Counted from the stretch's first letter, positions 38,040 to 46,634 are shown. The stretch is 64,000 nucleotides of DNA from Rhizobium etli CFN 42 (GCF_000092045.1 NC_007761.1:995001-1059000), one strand, 5' to 3'. Numbers and translations are program-made. Notes: generated from the sequence alone by a model not told the origin.

Positions 38040-38586
38040 AGGAGATCCTCCTCTTGTCCGCCAATTCCGAAAGGAACTGCTGCTTGTCGACGACCTTCAC
38101 CTTTCCCCACATGCCCTCGTGTCCGACGCTGCAGAATTCCTGGCACGGCATCAGATGCTCGCCCGGCTCAGAGAAGGTGGCCTTCTGCACGGAGACGTAG
38201 CCTGGCACGAGCATGGTGTTGATGTTGGTGCCCTGGACGAGCAGACCGTGCACCACATCGGCGCTCGTCGCCCGGATGGTGATCGGCGTTCTCGAGGGCA
38301 CCAGGAGGCAGGGCGGAGAGAAGGAATATTGCTGGCCAACTGCACGCACGGTGACGGAGCCGTCGGCGCCGACGGCGCTGCCGAGATTCGATTCCACGAA
38401 CTCGCCCTGGAGATGAATCGTGGTGGGATCAATGGTTTCCACCGTCGTCTGAGGCATCGTCGCCTGGTGGATGCCTGCGAAAGCCGCCATGCCGGCCAGG
38501 AACACGATGATCAGCACGGCGACAGCCGCCCAGCGCCGCTCCACGCGCTCGGCTACGGTCGCGCCCTCGTCGTGAATTTCGGTCAT
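38029..38586 (-). CDS. Cytochrome c oxidase subunit II, ba3-type (CuA)
   Basis: A 185-residue subunit II with a single transmembrane anchor (about 20-40) and a cupredoxin domain. The CuA ligands are complete: His113, Cys148, Glu150, Cys152, His156 and Met159 (PCQEFCSVGHEGM). It is much shorter than CtaC and has one helix instead of two, as in ba3-type enzymes. Start at 38586 overlaps the stop of the small upstream gene (TGATG). Confidence 0.93.
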   Translation of the reverse strand: MTEIHDEGATVAERVERRWAAVAVLIIVFLAGMAAFAGIHQATMPQTTVETIDPTTIHLQGEFVESNLGSAVGADGSVTVRAVGQQYSFSPPCLLVPSRTPITIRATSADVVHGLLVQGTNINTMLVPGYVSVQKATFSEPGEHLMPCQEFCSVGHEGMWGKVKVVDKQQFLSELADKRRISCAP

Positions 38587-38753
38587 CACCCGCTCCTCGG
38601 CACGAATACCAAGAGATAGAAAAGGATCCAGAGAAGAAAGACAATCGCCGTCGCAATCCCCGCCACTGTGACCGCGCCCTGCGGCCCCTGCGCCACGATG
38701 CGGTGAACCAGGGGATCGGGTGGATTATCGGCAGGATCTTCCGGATTGATCAT
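38586..38753 (-). CDS. Small one-helix subunit of the ba3-type oxidase (55 aa)
   Basis: A 55-residue protein starting MINPEDPADNPPDPLVHR with one transmembrane helix (about 28-51) and a short basic end. It sits between a cytochrome gene and subunit II and overlaps the latter by one base. Position and topology match the small third subunit (subunit IIa or CbaD) of ba3 oxidases, which replaces the missing first helix of subunit II. No sequence motif confirms this. A start upstream would run into the cytochrome gene. Confidence 0.75.
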   Translation of the reverse strand: MINPEDPADNPPDPLVHRIVAQGPQGAVTVAGIATAIVFLLWILFYLLVFVPRSG

Positions 38754-38760
38754 GGCGGCC

Positions 38761-40011
38761 TCACTGCAGGGGAGCGGAACGAAGCTTGTTGGCCTCCGCG
38801 GCGCTGACCGGCGTCCCGCGGTTGCCCCAGGCAGTTCTGATGTAGGAAACCACGGCGGCGACCTCGTCATCGGAAAGGCTGACGGCGAAGGGGGGCATTC
38901 CGTGTGGCATCGGGTTCTTGATCGTCGCCGGCGGATAACCGCCGTTGAGGACCATGCGGATGCCGTTGACGGCCGATTCCATTTGTATCGACTGGTTGCC
39001 GGCGAGCGGCGGATAGTGCGGCGGCTTGCCTTCTCCCTCGAATCCGTGACAGCTCGCGCATTCCTTGTCGTACACCGTCTTGCCGAGGCTGATCAGCAGG
39101 CTCGCCTCCTCGGTTCGAACCGACGGACGCGGAGGAGCAGGCTCATCCTGGGCGATGCTCTTGAGATAAACAGCCATCGCGCGAATATCCTCGTCGGTCA
39201 TATATTGCAGGCTGTTATAGACCACCTCGGCCATCGGCCCGTAAACGGCGCCCCGCGTCGAGATCCCTTTTTGCAAAAGGTCCGAGATCTCCTCGATCGA
39301 CCAGTCGCCGAGCCCCGCCTCCTTGTTCGATGTCAGCGACGGCGCGTACCAGTCCTGCATCGGGATGAGGCCGCCCTTGAAGGCTTCGGATTCGCTGGAG
39401 CCGCCAAGCGCGTTGATCGGCGTGTGGCACATGCCGCAATGACCAAGTCCCTCGACCAGATAGGCGCCGCGGTTCCACTCCTCGGACTGGCCGGGATCGG
39501 GCTTGAACTCGCCCTCGTTGAAATAGAGCGTTCGCCACCCGAGGATCAGCGACCTGTTGTTATAGGGAAAATCGAGCTCATGCGGACGATCCGGCTGATG
39601 CACCGGCGCGATTGCCTTCAGATAGGCAAAGATCGCGTCGCTGTCTTCGCGAGTGACCTTCGTATAGGAGCCGAAAGGCATGGCGGGATAGAGAAGTCCG
39701 CCATCCGGAAACCGCCCATGATGCATTGTCTTGTAGAAGTCGTCGGATGACCACCGTCCGATGCCCGTCTCCTCGTCGGGGGTAATGTTGGACGTATAGA
39801 GCGTGCCGAACGGCGTCGGCATCGCTCGGCCACCGGCAAACACCCTGCCCTCCGGCGCGGTATGGCAGGCGACGCAATCGCCGGCGCGCGCCAGATACTC
39901 CCCCTTTTTAACGACGTCCGGTGGCGCAGGCTGGGGCGACTGGGGGGCAGCCGGCATCGGGGTGGCCGCGAGGGCAAGCATTGCCGAAAAGATTGCAGTG
40001 GTCCGTCGCAT
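38761..40011 (-). CDS. Triheme c-type cytochrome
   Basis: A 416-residue periplasmic protein with a signal peptide (about 1-24) and three heme c sites: Cys46-His50 (CVACH), Cys192-His196 (CGMCH) and Cys318-His322 (CASCH). It resembles the cytochrome subunit of membrane alcohol/aldehyde/gluconate dehydrogenases, for example GGRAMPTPFGTLYTSNITPD and GIGRWSSDDF. No dehydrogenase subunit is adjacent, so here it more likely feeds the ba3-type oxidase. It begins two bases after the diheme cytochrome gene. Confidence 0.92.
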   Translation of the reverse strand: MRRTTAIFSAMLALAATPMPAAPQSPQPAPPDVVKKGEYLARAGDCVACHTAPEGRVFAGGRAMPTPFGTLYTSNITPDEETGIGRWSSDDFYKTMHHGRFPDGGLLYPAMPFGSYTKVTREDSDAIFAYLKAIAPVHQPDRPHELDFPYNNRSLILGWRTLYFNEGEFKPDPGQSEEWNRGAYLVEGLGHCGMCHTPINALGGSSESEAFKGGLIPMQDWYAPSLTSNKEAGLGDWSIEEISDLLQKGISTRGAVYGPMAEVVYNSLQYMTDEDIRAMAVYLKSIAQDEPAPPRPSVRTEEASLLISLGKTVYDKECASCHGFEGEGKPPHYPPLAGNQSIQMESAVNGIRMVLNGGYPPATIKNPMPHGMPPFAVSLSDDEVAAVVSYIRTAWGNRGTPVSAAEANKLRSAPLQ

Positions 40012-40013
40012 GG

Positions 40014-40727
40014 CTACTTGCCTCCCTCGGGCTGGCTGCCGCAGGCGAAGGGCAGCGCGTAGGATCCCGCCGGCGACGGAGCGGGATCGGAAGGCTGAGG
40101 CTGGTCCGCGAGATAGGCGGCGACGGCGCGCACGTCGTCTTCGGTCAGACGTCCCGCTACCAGCTGCATGCAGTCCGGCGCTTTGGCGGTGCGCGTGCCG
40201 TAGCGCCAGCCGCCGAGCTGGGCGCTGATATAGCTTGGTCTCAGCCCGAGGAGCCCTGGGATGCCGGGAGACTGCCCAGTAAGCGAGCCGCCGTGACAGC
40301 TTGCGCAGGCCGGGATTGCACGGTCGAGGTCGCCCTGCGTCACCAGCGCGTGGCCGTGATCGAGCACGGCCTGGCTGACCTCGGTTGGGCTTTTTTCGGG
40401 AAGCGTTGGGCGCTGGTCGGCGAAATAATCAGCGAACTGCCTGAGATAGTCGTCGGTGAGGAAGGCCAGCAGATAATTCATCGGCGGATATTTCCGCCGT
40501 CCGCTCTTGAACGCCTCTAGCTGGTTGAACAGGTAGCCGGCCGGCTTGCCGGCCAGACGCGGGAAATAGGGATCCGTCGTGCCCTTTCCTTGAACGCCGT
40601 GGCAGGGCGTACAGGCCTGGACCCGCTCTGCCATGTCGGCAGGGTAGGATTTTCCCTCCTGCCCGGAGCCGGCGCTTGCACCCAGCAGGAAAAGGAAGCC
40701 GGTCAGGACGACCCCTCTCGCGAACAT
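40014..40727 (-). CDS. Diheme c4-type cytochrome, exported
   Basis: A 237-residue exported cytochrome with signal peptide (about 1-22) and two c4-like domains. Heme sites are Cys39-His43 (CTPCH) and Cys141-His145 (CASCH). Domain spacing and the FPRLAGKPAGYLFNQLEAFKSG stretch are typical of cytochrome c4. First gene of the six-gene ba3-type operon. The start has GGAGGAAACAT directly upstream. Confidence 0.92.
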   Translation of the reverse strand: MFARGVVLTGFLFLLGASAGSGQEGKSYPADMAERVQACTPCHGVQGKGTTDPYFPRLAGKPAGYLFNQLEAFKSGRRKYPPMNYLLAFLTDDYLRQFADYFADQRPTLPEKSPTEVSQAVLDHGHALVTQGDLDRAIPACASCHGGSLTGQSPGIPGLLGLRPSYISAQLGGWRYGTRTAKAPDCMQLVAGRLTEDDVRAVAAYLADQPQPSDPAPSPAGSYALPFACGSQPEGGK

Positions 40728-41044
40728 ATGTTTCCTCCGGGCTGCATGAGACGGAAAGAAAATATCCCCGTCCGAGAGATGTGGCGGGGAAGCAAACGTT
40801 CAAGGCGAGAAATTCATTTCAGCGGCGCTGACGCTGATGTCGGAGAAGCGTCGTTGCCGAGAGGGTTTCCACCGACCAGAGTTCTGTCTCTGCATGCGTC
40901 CTTGGGTGAAACGAGGACGGCGGGGTGGGGGAGCGTGTGCGGCAAGGAGCGCGGACGCGCAGGGATTATTGGAATTGCCGCATGTTATTCCTCGTTCCCG
41001 GGGGTGGGCGCGATGGCCCGCGGGGCCGGCTCAGCGCCTAAACC
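40728..41044. other. Promoter region of the ba3-type oxidase operon
   Basis: A 317-base gap between the ba3-type operon and the convergent-side HAD gene. I found no gene and no FixK/FNR-type TTGAT-N4-ATCAA box. The promoter of the oxidase operon must lie here, but I cannot point to it. Confidence 0.45.
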
Positions 41045-41734
41045 CTAAAGCACGCCTTCCCAGGCAGCCAGCGCAGCAACGACGCCCGGCAGGTCGTTCA
41101 TGCGCGAGATCACCGTTTCGGCGCCGGCATCGGTCAGTTTGTCGGCGTGGGCGGGGTAGCTGTGCGAGGCCCCGGTAAAGCCGATGACGCGCATGCCGGC
41201 GGCGCGAGCGGCGTGCACGCCGTGGACGGAATCCTCGACCACGACGGTCTTGTCGGGAGAGATGCCCATGCGGCTTGCGCCATGCAGGAAGATATCGGGC
41301 TTCGGCTTGACGCGGTCGGCGCCGAGATCCTTGGCCGAGAAGATGTTGGGTGCGAATAGCGGCTTCAGGCCGACCTTGCCCAGCATCATGTCGAGCCGCT
41401 TCGTGCTCGAATTCGAGCAGATGCAGCGCTTCATTGGCAGCCTGGAGACGGCGAATTCGACGCCTGGGATCGCCTTGACGTCGTTCGCCAGCCTGATGTC
41501 GAGCAGCTTCTCGGACTTTTCGAGCAGTGAGGCCGAGAGCGGGATGCTGGCCTCGCGCTCGACCTGCAGCAGGATATTATGCCAGGTCATGCCGGCGAAA
41601 CGCTCGCCCATTTCCTCGACGCCGATCGGATATCCGGCGTCCGTCAACAGCGCGGATTCGACCTCCGCGGCGATGATCTCGGAATCGACGAGAACGCCGT
41701 CGCAGTCGAAGATGATGAGGTCGAAGCCTTCCAT
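41045..41734 (-). CDS. HAD superfamily hydrolase (phosphoglycolate phosphatase-like)
   Basis: A 229-residue HAD subfamily IA hydrolase. Motif I is FDCDGVLVDSE with Asp10 and Asp12, motif II is ICSNSS, motif III lysine is in RVKPKPDIFL and motif IV is VVVEDSVHGVHAA. It resembles small sugar-phosphate or phosphoglycolate phosphatases; the substrate is unknown. Start at MEGFDLIIFDCDG; the frame is open for 30 more codons upstream without support. Confidence 0.9.
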   Translation of the reverse strand: MEGFDLIIFDCDGVLVDSEIIAAEVESALLTDAGYPIGVEEMGERFAGMTWHNILLQVEREASIPLSASLLEKSEKLLDIRLANDVKAIPGVEFAVSRLPMKRCICSNSSTKRLDMMLGKVGLKPLFAPNIFSAKDLGADRVKPKPDIFLHGASRMGISPDKTVVVEDSVHGVHAARAAGMRVIGFTGASHSYPAHADKLTDAGAETVISRMNDLPGVVAALAAWEGVL

Positions 41735-41891
41735 ATGTTCACGCCTTGCTGGAAATCTGGTCTTGTCCGGGGATGCTGCGGCTTTACACGATGACCGGGC
41801 AAAGCTCAACCTGATCGCAAGCATGGCTGCGATGCGGCAGGCGACCGGCTCCGTGAAACCACTGTCGCCGGACGCCCAAGAAGCGCGCAGT

Positions 41892-43277
41892 TCAGGCCGC
41901 TACAGCCTGCCCCATTTCGTAACGAGCCCGGCTCAGACTGACCAGGCCGGCGATCGTCGTGCAGCCGGCTGCAATGGCGACCGCGACGTTCAGCGCCGCC
42001 GACAATGGCAGCGTTGCGAAAATGATCGACATCGAGACCCCGCCCACGGTTTGGCCGAGAAGCCGCGCAGTCCCTTGCATGGCGCCTGCCGCACCGCTTC
42101 TGGCTTTTGGTGCCGACAGCAGCAGAATTCGGTTGTTGGGAGTCTGGAACAGTCCGAAACCGAGGCCGGCGATCACCGTTCCGACGAGAAATCCGATACC
42201 TCTCGGGTCGGGCGGCGTGAGACCGGCCACCAGAAGGCCAAGCGCCATGAGCGCCCCGCCGATTGCGCAAAGCCATGACGTCTTGACCCGGTTTGCCAGA
42301 CGTCCCGAGATCGGCGCGATGATTGCCGTCGCGGCAGGCCAGGGCATCATGTAGAGGCCAGCCACAACCGGCGTCATGTGCAGCCTGTGTTGGAGGTAGA
42401 AGGGCAGGGCGATGTAGCTCAGCATCTGTCCGCAGAAGCAGGATACCGAGGCGATTACGGCCATGCGGAATGCCGGCGCCGCCAGCAGATCCGTGGGAAA
42501 CAGAGGTACGTCACTGTTTCGTTCCAGACGCAGCAGGCCGAACAGGCAGGCGAGTGAGGCGGCGATGAGGGCGGCACCGCTGACGGGCGCGGTGGCGATC
42601 CGGTCGGCGCCTGAGAAGAACAGGATGAACATCAGCGTATTGGCCAGCAACGCCTTCGCCTTCAGCTTCCGCTTGGCGCCCTCCACATGGCCGAGCAGGC
42701 CGCCGCCGAGGAGAACCATGACGCCGAGCGGTATATTGACCGCAAACAGCCAAGGCCAGGTCGTGACGGAAAGGATGGCGCCGGCAATGCCCGGGCCGGC
42801 GGCGGAGGAAATTGCGATGACCATGGCATTGATGCCGATGATCGGACCCAGCATGCGTTGGGGCTGGGCCTGGCGCAGGTTCATCATCGCCAGCGCCATG
42901 ATCGCGCCCGCGCCGAGGCCCTGGGCGAAACGCGCAAGGATCAGCAACGGCAGGTCGCCCGCCAGTCCGCAGGCTGCGGAAGCCGCGGTGAACAGCGCGA
43001 CGCCGATCAGGAAGACCCGCCGGGCGCCGTAGATCTCGCCAAGCGCACCACACGGAAGAATGGCGACGAGCACGGCCAGCTGGTAGGCCGAGACGACCCA
43101 CACGGTGTTATCCGCTTCCGCCTGCAGCGAGAGCGCAATCGACGGCAAGGCGACATTGGCGATCGCTCCATCCAATACGACGAGAACAACCGCCAGGAGC
43201 AGGAGGGCGACCGCCAGATAGCGTCGGGGCGGCGCCAGACCTTCTTGAGAAACGGTTGCGATGTAGGTGAGAGACAT
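41892..43277 (-). CDS. MFS transporter, DHA2 (EmrB/QacA) family exporter
   Basis: A 461-residue major facilitator with 14 predicted helices, similar to drug:H+ antiporters. Motif LDGAIANVALPSI (about residues 35-47) is the D1-type signature of DHA2 proteins, and the loop 2-3 motif is GEIYGARRVFLIG. The gene is divergent from a LysR regulator, with 117 bases between them, so the regulator probably controls it. Its substrate is unknown. Confidence 0.92.
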   Translation of the reverse strand: MSLTYIATVSQEGLAPPRRYLAVALLLLAVVLVVLDGAIANVALPSIALSLQAEADNTVWVVSAYQLAVLVAILPCGALGEIYGARRVFLIGVALFTAASAACGLAGDLPLLILARFAQGLGAGAIMALAMMNLRQAQPQRMLGPIIGINAMVIAISSAAGPGIAGAILSVTTWPWLFAVNIPLGVMVLLGGGLLGHVEGAKRKLKAKALLANTLMFILFFSGADRIATAPVSGAALIAASLACLFGLLRLERNSDVPLFPTDLLAAPAFRMAVIASVSCFCGQMLSYIALPFYLQHRLHMTPVVAGLYMMPWPAATAIIAPISGRLANRVKTSWLCAIGGALMALGLLVAGLTPPDPRGIGFLVGTVIAGLGFGLFQTPNNRILLLSAPKARSGAAGAMQGTARLLGQTVGGVSMSIIFATLPLSAALNVAVAIAAGCTTIAGLVSLSRARYEMGQAVAA

Positions 43278-43328
43278 GGGAAATCCTCGGTGTGCCTGGG
43301 ATAGAGACTAGTTAGCCCTGGCCGGCAC

Positions 43329-43345
43329 GTTGCGCCAGACGCAAC
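43329..43345. promoter_or_regulatory. Candidate LysR-type operator
   Basis: A perfect 6-5-6 inverted repeat, GTTGCG-N5-CGCAAC, lies in the 117-base divergent promoter region between the MFS and lysR genes. It contains the T-N11-A spacing (T at 43331, A at 43343) expected for LysR-type regulators. Inferred from position and symmetry. Confidence 0.65.
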
Positions 43346-43394
43346 GGAAGCAATGCTCATTTGCGTGTGACGCCATGTCTGATAGGATCGCGCC

Positions 43395-44291
43395 ATGTCT
43401 GATCTCGATCTGAATCTTCTCGTCGCGCTGGATGCTTTACTGGCCGAACAGAGCGTATCGGCTGCCGCCCGCCGGCTTGGCCTCAGCACGTCCGCCATGA
43501 GCCGGACACTGTCACGCTTGAGGACTGCGCTCGGTGATCCGATCCTGGTGCCGGCCGGCCGCGGCATGGTTGCCACACCCCATGCCCTGGCTATTGCTGA
43601 AGACGTGCATCTGTTGAAAGACGCTGTGAAAGCGGTGCTGAGCCCGCCGTCGACCGTCGACATTCGGGAGGTGCGGCGCCACTTCACGATCCGCGCCAAT
43701 GAAGCCTTCGTGCTTCTCTACGCCGCGGATCTGAGCGCCGCGGTGACGAATGCCGCGCCGGGAATAAGGCTTCGCTTTGCGCCGAGATCCGACAAGGACG
43801 TTCAGGCATTGCGGGAGGCGGCGATAGATCTGGACATCGGCGTGCTCCCGCGCGACAGCGGCGAGCTGCGTTGCCAGAGCCTCTTCGAGGATCGGTTCGT
43901 CGGCGTCGCAAGGGTGGGGCATCCGATCTTCGAGGCAGACCGGATAACGGCCGAGCGCTATGCCGCCTGCGGCCACGTGCTCTTCTCGACGCAGGCGGAC
44001 TATGCCGGTCCAGTCGACAGGGCGCTCGGTGAACTGGGCTTGCATCGGGACGCCAGACTGATCGTGCCAAGTTTCCCGGCCGTGATCGCGGTTGCAGCCG
44101 CATCCGATCTGATCGGTTCGGTTCCGAAGTCTTACTGCAAATCCGGCGCCATGAGAGAGATCAGAACCTTCGACCTGCCGGTCGCCGTGCCGGGTTTCAA
44201 CATCGTCCAGGCCTGGCACCCGCGCATGGACGCGGATCCCGCTCATCGCTGGCTGAGGGCGCTTATCTTTGAGACGTTCCACACTCGATGA
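43395..44291 (+). CDS. LysR family transcriptional regulator
   Basis: A 298-residue LTTR. The helix-turn-helix is at about residues 17-45 (QSVSAAARRLGLSTSAMSRT), with the long linker helix after it, and the effector-binding domain covers about 90-290. DLNLLVALDALLAEQS is the NodD/NahR-like N-terminus. Divergent from the MFS exporter, likely its regulator; the inducer is unknown. Confidence 0.93.
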   Translation: MSDLDLNLLVALDALLAEQSVSAAARRLGLSTSAMSRTLSRLRTALGDPILVPAGRGMVATPHALAIAEDVHLLKDAVKAVLSPPSTVDIREVRRHFTIRANEAFVLLYAADLSAAVTNAAPGIRLRFAPRSDKDVQALREAAIDLDIGVLPRDSGELRCQSLFEDRFVGVARVGHPIFEADRITAERYAACGHVLFSTQADYAGPVDRALGELGLHRDARLIVPSFPAVIAVAAASDLIGSVPKSYCKSGAMREIRTFDLPVAVPGFNIVQAWHPRMDADPAHRWLRALIFETFHTR

Positions 44292-44403
44292 ACTGAACAC
44301 GGGCCGGTCAGAGTCCAGCTCTTCACCGAGACGCAGATATCAGCAAGCGCTTCGAGGCGGGCTCACCTGACCCCGAAGGCTGATTGCGCCGAGCCCATCT
44401 AAC

Positions 44404-44847
44404 CTACTGTTCCGGCAGGATGATTTTCTTGGTGGTGGTACTCTTGAGCGGCTTCTCGCCGGGCACATGCGACATGGTGCGGGTCGTGCTTTGCAGCGTG
44501 TCGCCATCGGTGCTGGTCTTGGTGCGGGACTTGCTGAACGTCCCCTTGTCGACCGCCTGGGCCTTGGTCTGCGCCTTGAGCTTGTCGCCATTGTCATTGA
44601 TATGCGTCTTGCTCTGCGCGTTGCCGTCTACGGTCGCGGCACTGCCTCCCGATCCGATCGAGGACGTCGTGCCGCCGTCAGTCCGGCAGGCGCCGGCCGT
44701 TCCGACCGAGCTTGCCGAGGTGTCTCCGGCCGAAGCGCTTCCGGCGGTTCCGACCGTTCCGGCCGCGTTGCATTCCTCTGCAAGACCGACCGAAGTGGAA
44801 GCGAGCAGCGCGATCGAGGCGGCTGCAATAAGGTTGATCGGTTTCAT
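44404..44847 (-). CDS. Exported Ser/Gly/Thr-rich low-complexity protein (1 of 3)
   Basis: A 147-residue protein with a signal peptide (residues 1-23, ending SVGLAEE). The mature part begins with Gly/Ser/Ala-rich sequence (GTVGTAGSASAGDTSASSVG), has two cysteines (about positions 26 and 54), and ends in a Lys/Thr-rich stretch (STTTKKIILPEQ). No known domain. It stands in a cluster with two similar proteins at 44857 and 45253 on the same strand, which suggests duplication and divergence. The ribosome site GGAGACGCC is usable. Confidence 0.72.
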   Translation of the reverse strand: MKPINLIAAASIALLASTSVGLAEECNAAGTVGTAGSASAGDTSASSVGTAGACRTDGGTTSSIGSGGSAATVDGNAQSKTHINDNGDKLKAQTKAQAVDKGTFSKSRTKTSTDGDTLQSTTRTMSHVPGEKPLKSTTTKKIILPEQ

Positions 44848-44856
44848 TGGCGTCTC

Positions 44857-45201
44857 CTATTTCGCAGGTTTCGTTACCGAACAGGTCCCATCGGAACGCT
44901 TGGTGATGACGGTGCCGTCAGGCCGGGTGATGCTTGCGGTGGAGTAGCTGTCGACGCTTCCGGATCCGGCCGAGGAGCCGGCAGAGGCGGATGATGAGGA
45001 CGAGCCGGCCGACCCGCTCCCAGTTGTGGTCGAGGAAGACACCTGCCCATTGCCAGCCGTCACGGTGGTGGACGTATTACCGGCCTGTGACTGAACGATC
45101 GTGCAGGTCGTTCCGTCATCGAGCTTGATCTCCTCCGACATGGTTGGGCCGGCGATCACAGCCAGCGAAGCGGCGAGTGCGATTGTCGAAAACCGGGTCA
45201 T
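44857..45201 (-). CDS. Exported Ser/Gly/Thr-rich low-complexity protein (2 of 3)
   Basis: A 114-residue protein with a signal peptide (about 1-22). The mature part has a short N-terminal segment with one cysteine (DDGTTCTIVQSQ), a central block almost entirely of Ser, Gly, Thr and Ala (residues about 53-82), and a C-terminal SITRPDGTVITKRSDGTCSV with a second cysteine. It precedes the 44404 gene by nine bases, so the two are likely cotranscribed. Function unknown. Confidence 0.72.
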   Translation of the reverse strand: MTRFSTIALAASLAVIAGPTMSEEIKLDDGTTCTIVQSQAGNTSTTVTAGNGQVSSSTTTGSGSAGSSSSSASAGSSAGSGSVDSYSTASITRPDGTVITKRSDGTCSVTKPAK

Positions 45202-45252
45202 TAGTTTATCTCCGAAGGGTTTGGCCGGCGCCGCAAGGGCGCCGGCCCGGGA

Positions 45253-45723
45253 TCATTTGCAGTCCTCGGTGCCGGGGGCATCCTTCTTGACCTGGCCGGG
45301 CGCGCAGCCCTTCTTGCCCTGGTTGTCATGCGAGGTGCCTGCCGCACTGCTGCCGGTGCCTACCGTGCTGCCGGTCTTGTCCCCGTCAGCCGACGAAGCC
45401 CCGGTGCCGACGCTCGATGCCGCATTCGCATCGCCCGAGCCTGCGGCCGAACCGCCGGTGCCGACCGTGCTGCTGGACGTGCCGCCGCCGGCCGATGAGC
45501 CGCCGGTGGCGGTCGTCGAAGACGTGCCGGATTTGCAGGTCGTCGTACCGTCCGGGCAGGTGCCTCCGGCAGAGCTGCCACCAGTCCCGACGGTGCTGCT
45601 CGCAGTTCCGCCGCCGGCCGTCGAACCGCCGGTGCCGGTCGTGCTGGACGATTGCGCGAAGCCGGACGCCGCCGTGCCGGCCAGAAGTGCCGCTGCCAAC
45701 GCCAGATGGGTTACCTTCATCAT
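45253..45723 (-). CDS. Exported Ser/Gly/Thr-rich low-complexity protein (3 of 3)
   Basis: A 156-residue protein with a signal peptide (about 1-23, ending GFAQ). The mature part consists of repeated units of the type SSTVGTGGSSAGGG, occurring about six times between residues 25 and 130, with a CPDGTTTCKSG insertion after the second unit. The C-terminal tail KKGCAPGQVKKDAPG is basic with further cysteines. It is the most regularly repeated of the trio. It could be a surface or matrix protein; this is a guess from composition. GGAGG lies upstream of the start. Confidence 0.75.
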   Translation of the reverse strand: MMKVTHLALAAALLAGTAASGFAQSSSTTGTGGSTAGGGTASSTVGTGGSSAGGTCPDGTTTCKSGTSSTTATGGSSAGGGTSSSTVGTGGSAAGSGDANAASSVGTGASSADGDKTGSTVGTGSSAAGTSHDNQGKKGCAPGQVKKDAPGTEDCK

Positions 45724-45947
45724 GGTTCCTCCGTTTGTTGTTGAGCAACTGCCGCATCCGGAGAGGATGGACAGCTCCCTGACAAACTTCGGTTGGATCA
45801 GGCTGTTCCTATGCTGGGCATTCAGTCGGAAAGGCCTCGGACCTTGGTCCGAGCCGCAGAAGCAGAGGGCTGTTCGCGGGAATCATTTAGTCCGATGGCA
45901 TCGAGCGAGCGCCGTCCGAGCTCGCTCGGCTGCAGCTTCGCAACCAT

Positions 45948-46634
45948 TTACCCCTCGACCGGAAACAGCGTCAGAAACTGCCGGTCGCCTTCTGGCGAAA
46001 AGATGATCGAGCGGCTCTCGGCGATGCGCCGGGCCCAGCCCTTGTCGAGGAAGCTCGACAGCAGCGCCTTGCCGAGGCTGCCGGCCAGATGCGCTCGTCT
46101 TTCGCTCCAGTCGAGGCAGGAGCGGCAAAGCGGTCGGCGCGACGATCGGAGGGTGCCGACATCGATGCCGATGCGTCTGAGATCGTTTTCGCCCTTTTCC
46201 GTCAGCGCCAGGCCGTCGCCGACCGCGTCGATCGCGCCTGAGGCAATCAGGCTGTCGAGCATGCGCACGCCGTAATCGCCGGCCAGATGATCGTAGCAGA
46301 TGCGTGCCTTGCGCAGCGCCGGCTCCTTCGGCCCCGGCCGGTGGCGCAGATGCCCGCGCCCGGCGGCAAAGCCCATCATGCTTTCGATCAGCCGGGCGGC
46401 GGCCTCGTCGGCCAGCGTGAAATAACGGTGGCGCCCCTGCTTGCGCTGCGTAAGCAGCCCGCCTGCTTCGAGCTTGGCAAGATGCGTGCTTGCCGTCTGC
46501 ACCGTGATGCCGCCGACGCCGGCAAGCTCGGTCGCCGTCAGCGCCCGGCCACCGGTCAGCGCCGCCAGCATGTTGGCCCGCGCCGGATCGCCGATCAGGG
46601 CGCCGATCTGCGCGATGTCTGGTCCTTCCTTCAT
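45948..46634 (-). CDS. ArsR family transcriptional regulator
   Basis: A 228-residue regulator. The N-terminal 95 residues form an ArsR winged helix (ALIGDPARANMLAAL, then ELAGVGGITVQTASTHLAKLEAGGLL and RKQGRHRYFTLAD). The C-terminal 130 residues are longer than in typical ArsR repressors and include CRSCLDWSERRAHLAGSLG. This longer form is common in proteobacteria and often controls adjacent small-enzyme genes. Divergent from the NIPSNAP/ABM pair with 70 bases between. Confidence 0.9.
   Translation of the reverse strand: MKEGPDIAQIGALIGDPARANMLAALTGGRALTATELAGVGGITVQTASTHLAKLEAGGLLTQRKQGRHRYFTLADEAAARLIESMMGFAAGRGHLRHRPGPKEPALRKARICYDHLAGDYGVRMLDSLIASGAIDAVGDGLALTEKGENDLRRIGIDVGTLRSSRRPLCRSCLDWSERRAHLAGSLGKALLSSFLDKGWARRIAESRSIIFSPEGDRQFLTLFPVEG

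Noticed and set aside
38761..40011. Alcohol or gluconate dehydrogenase cytochrome subunit
   Set aside because: The three-heme layout matches that family, but no flavoprotein or quinoprotein subunit is nearby and the gene is within the oxidase operon, so I describe it as a triheme cytochrome only.
40728..41044. FixK/FNR box for the ba3-type operon
   Set aside because: I searched for TTGAT-N4-ATCAA-like palindromes by eye and found none, so oxygen regulation is not claimed.
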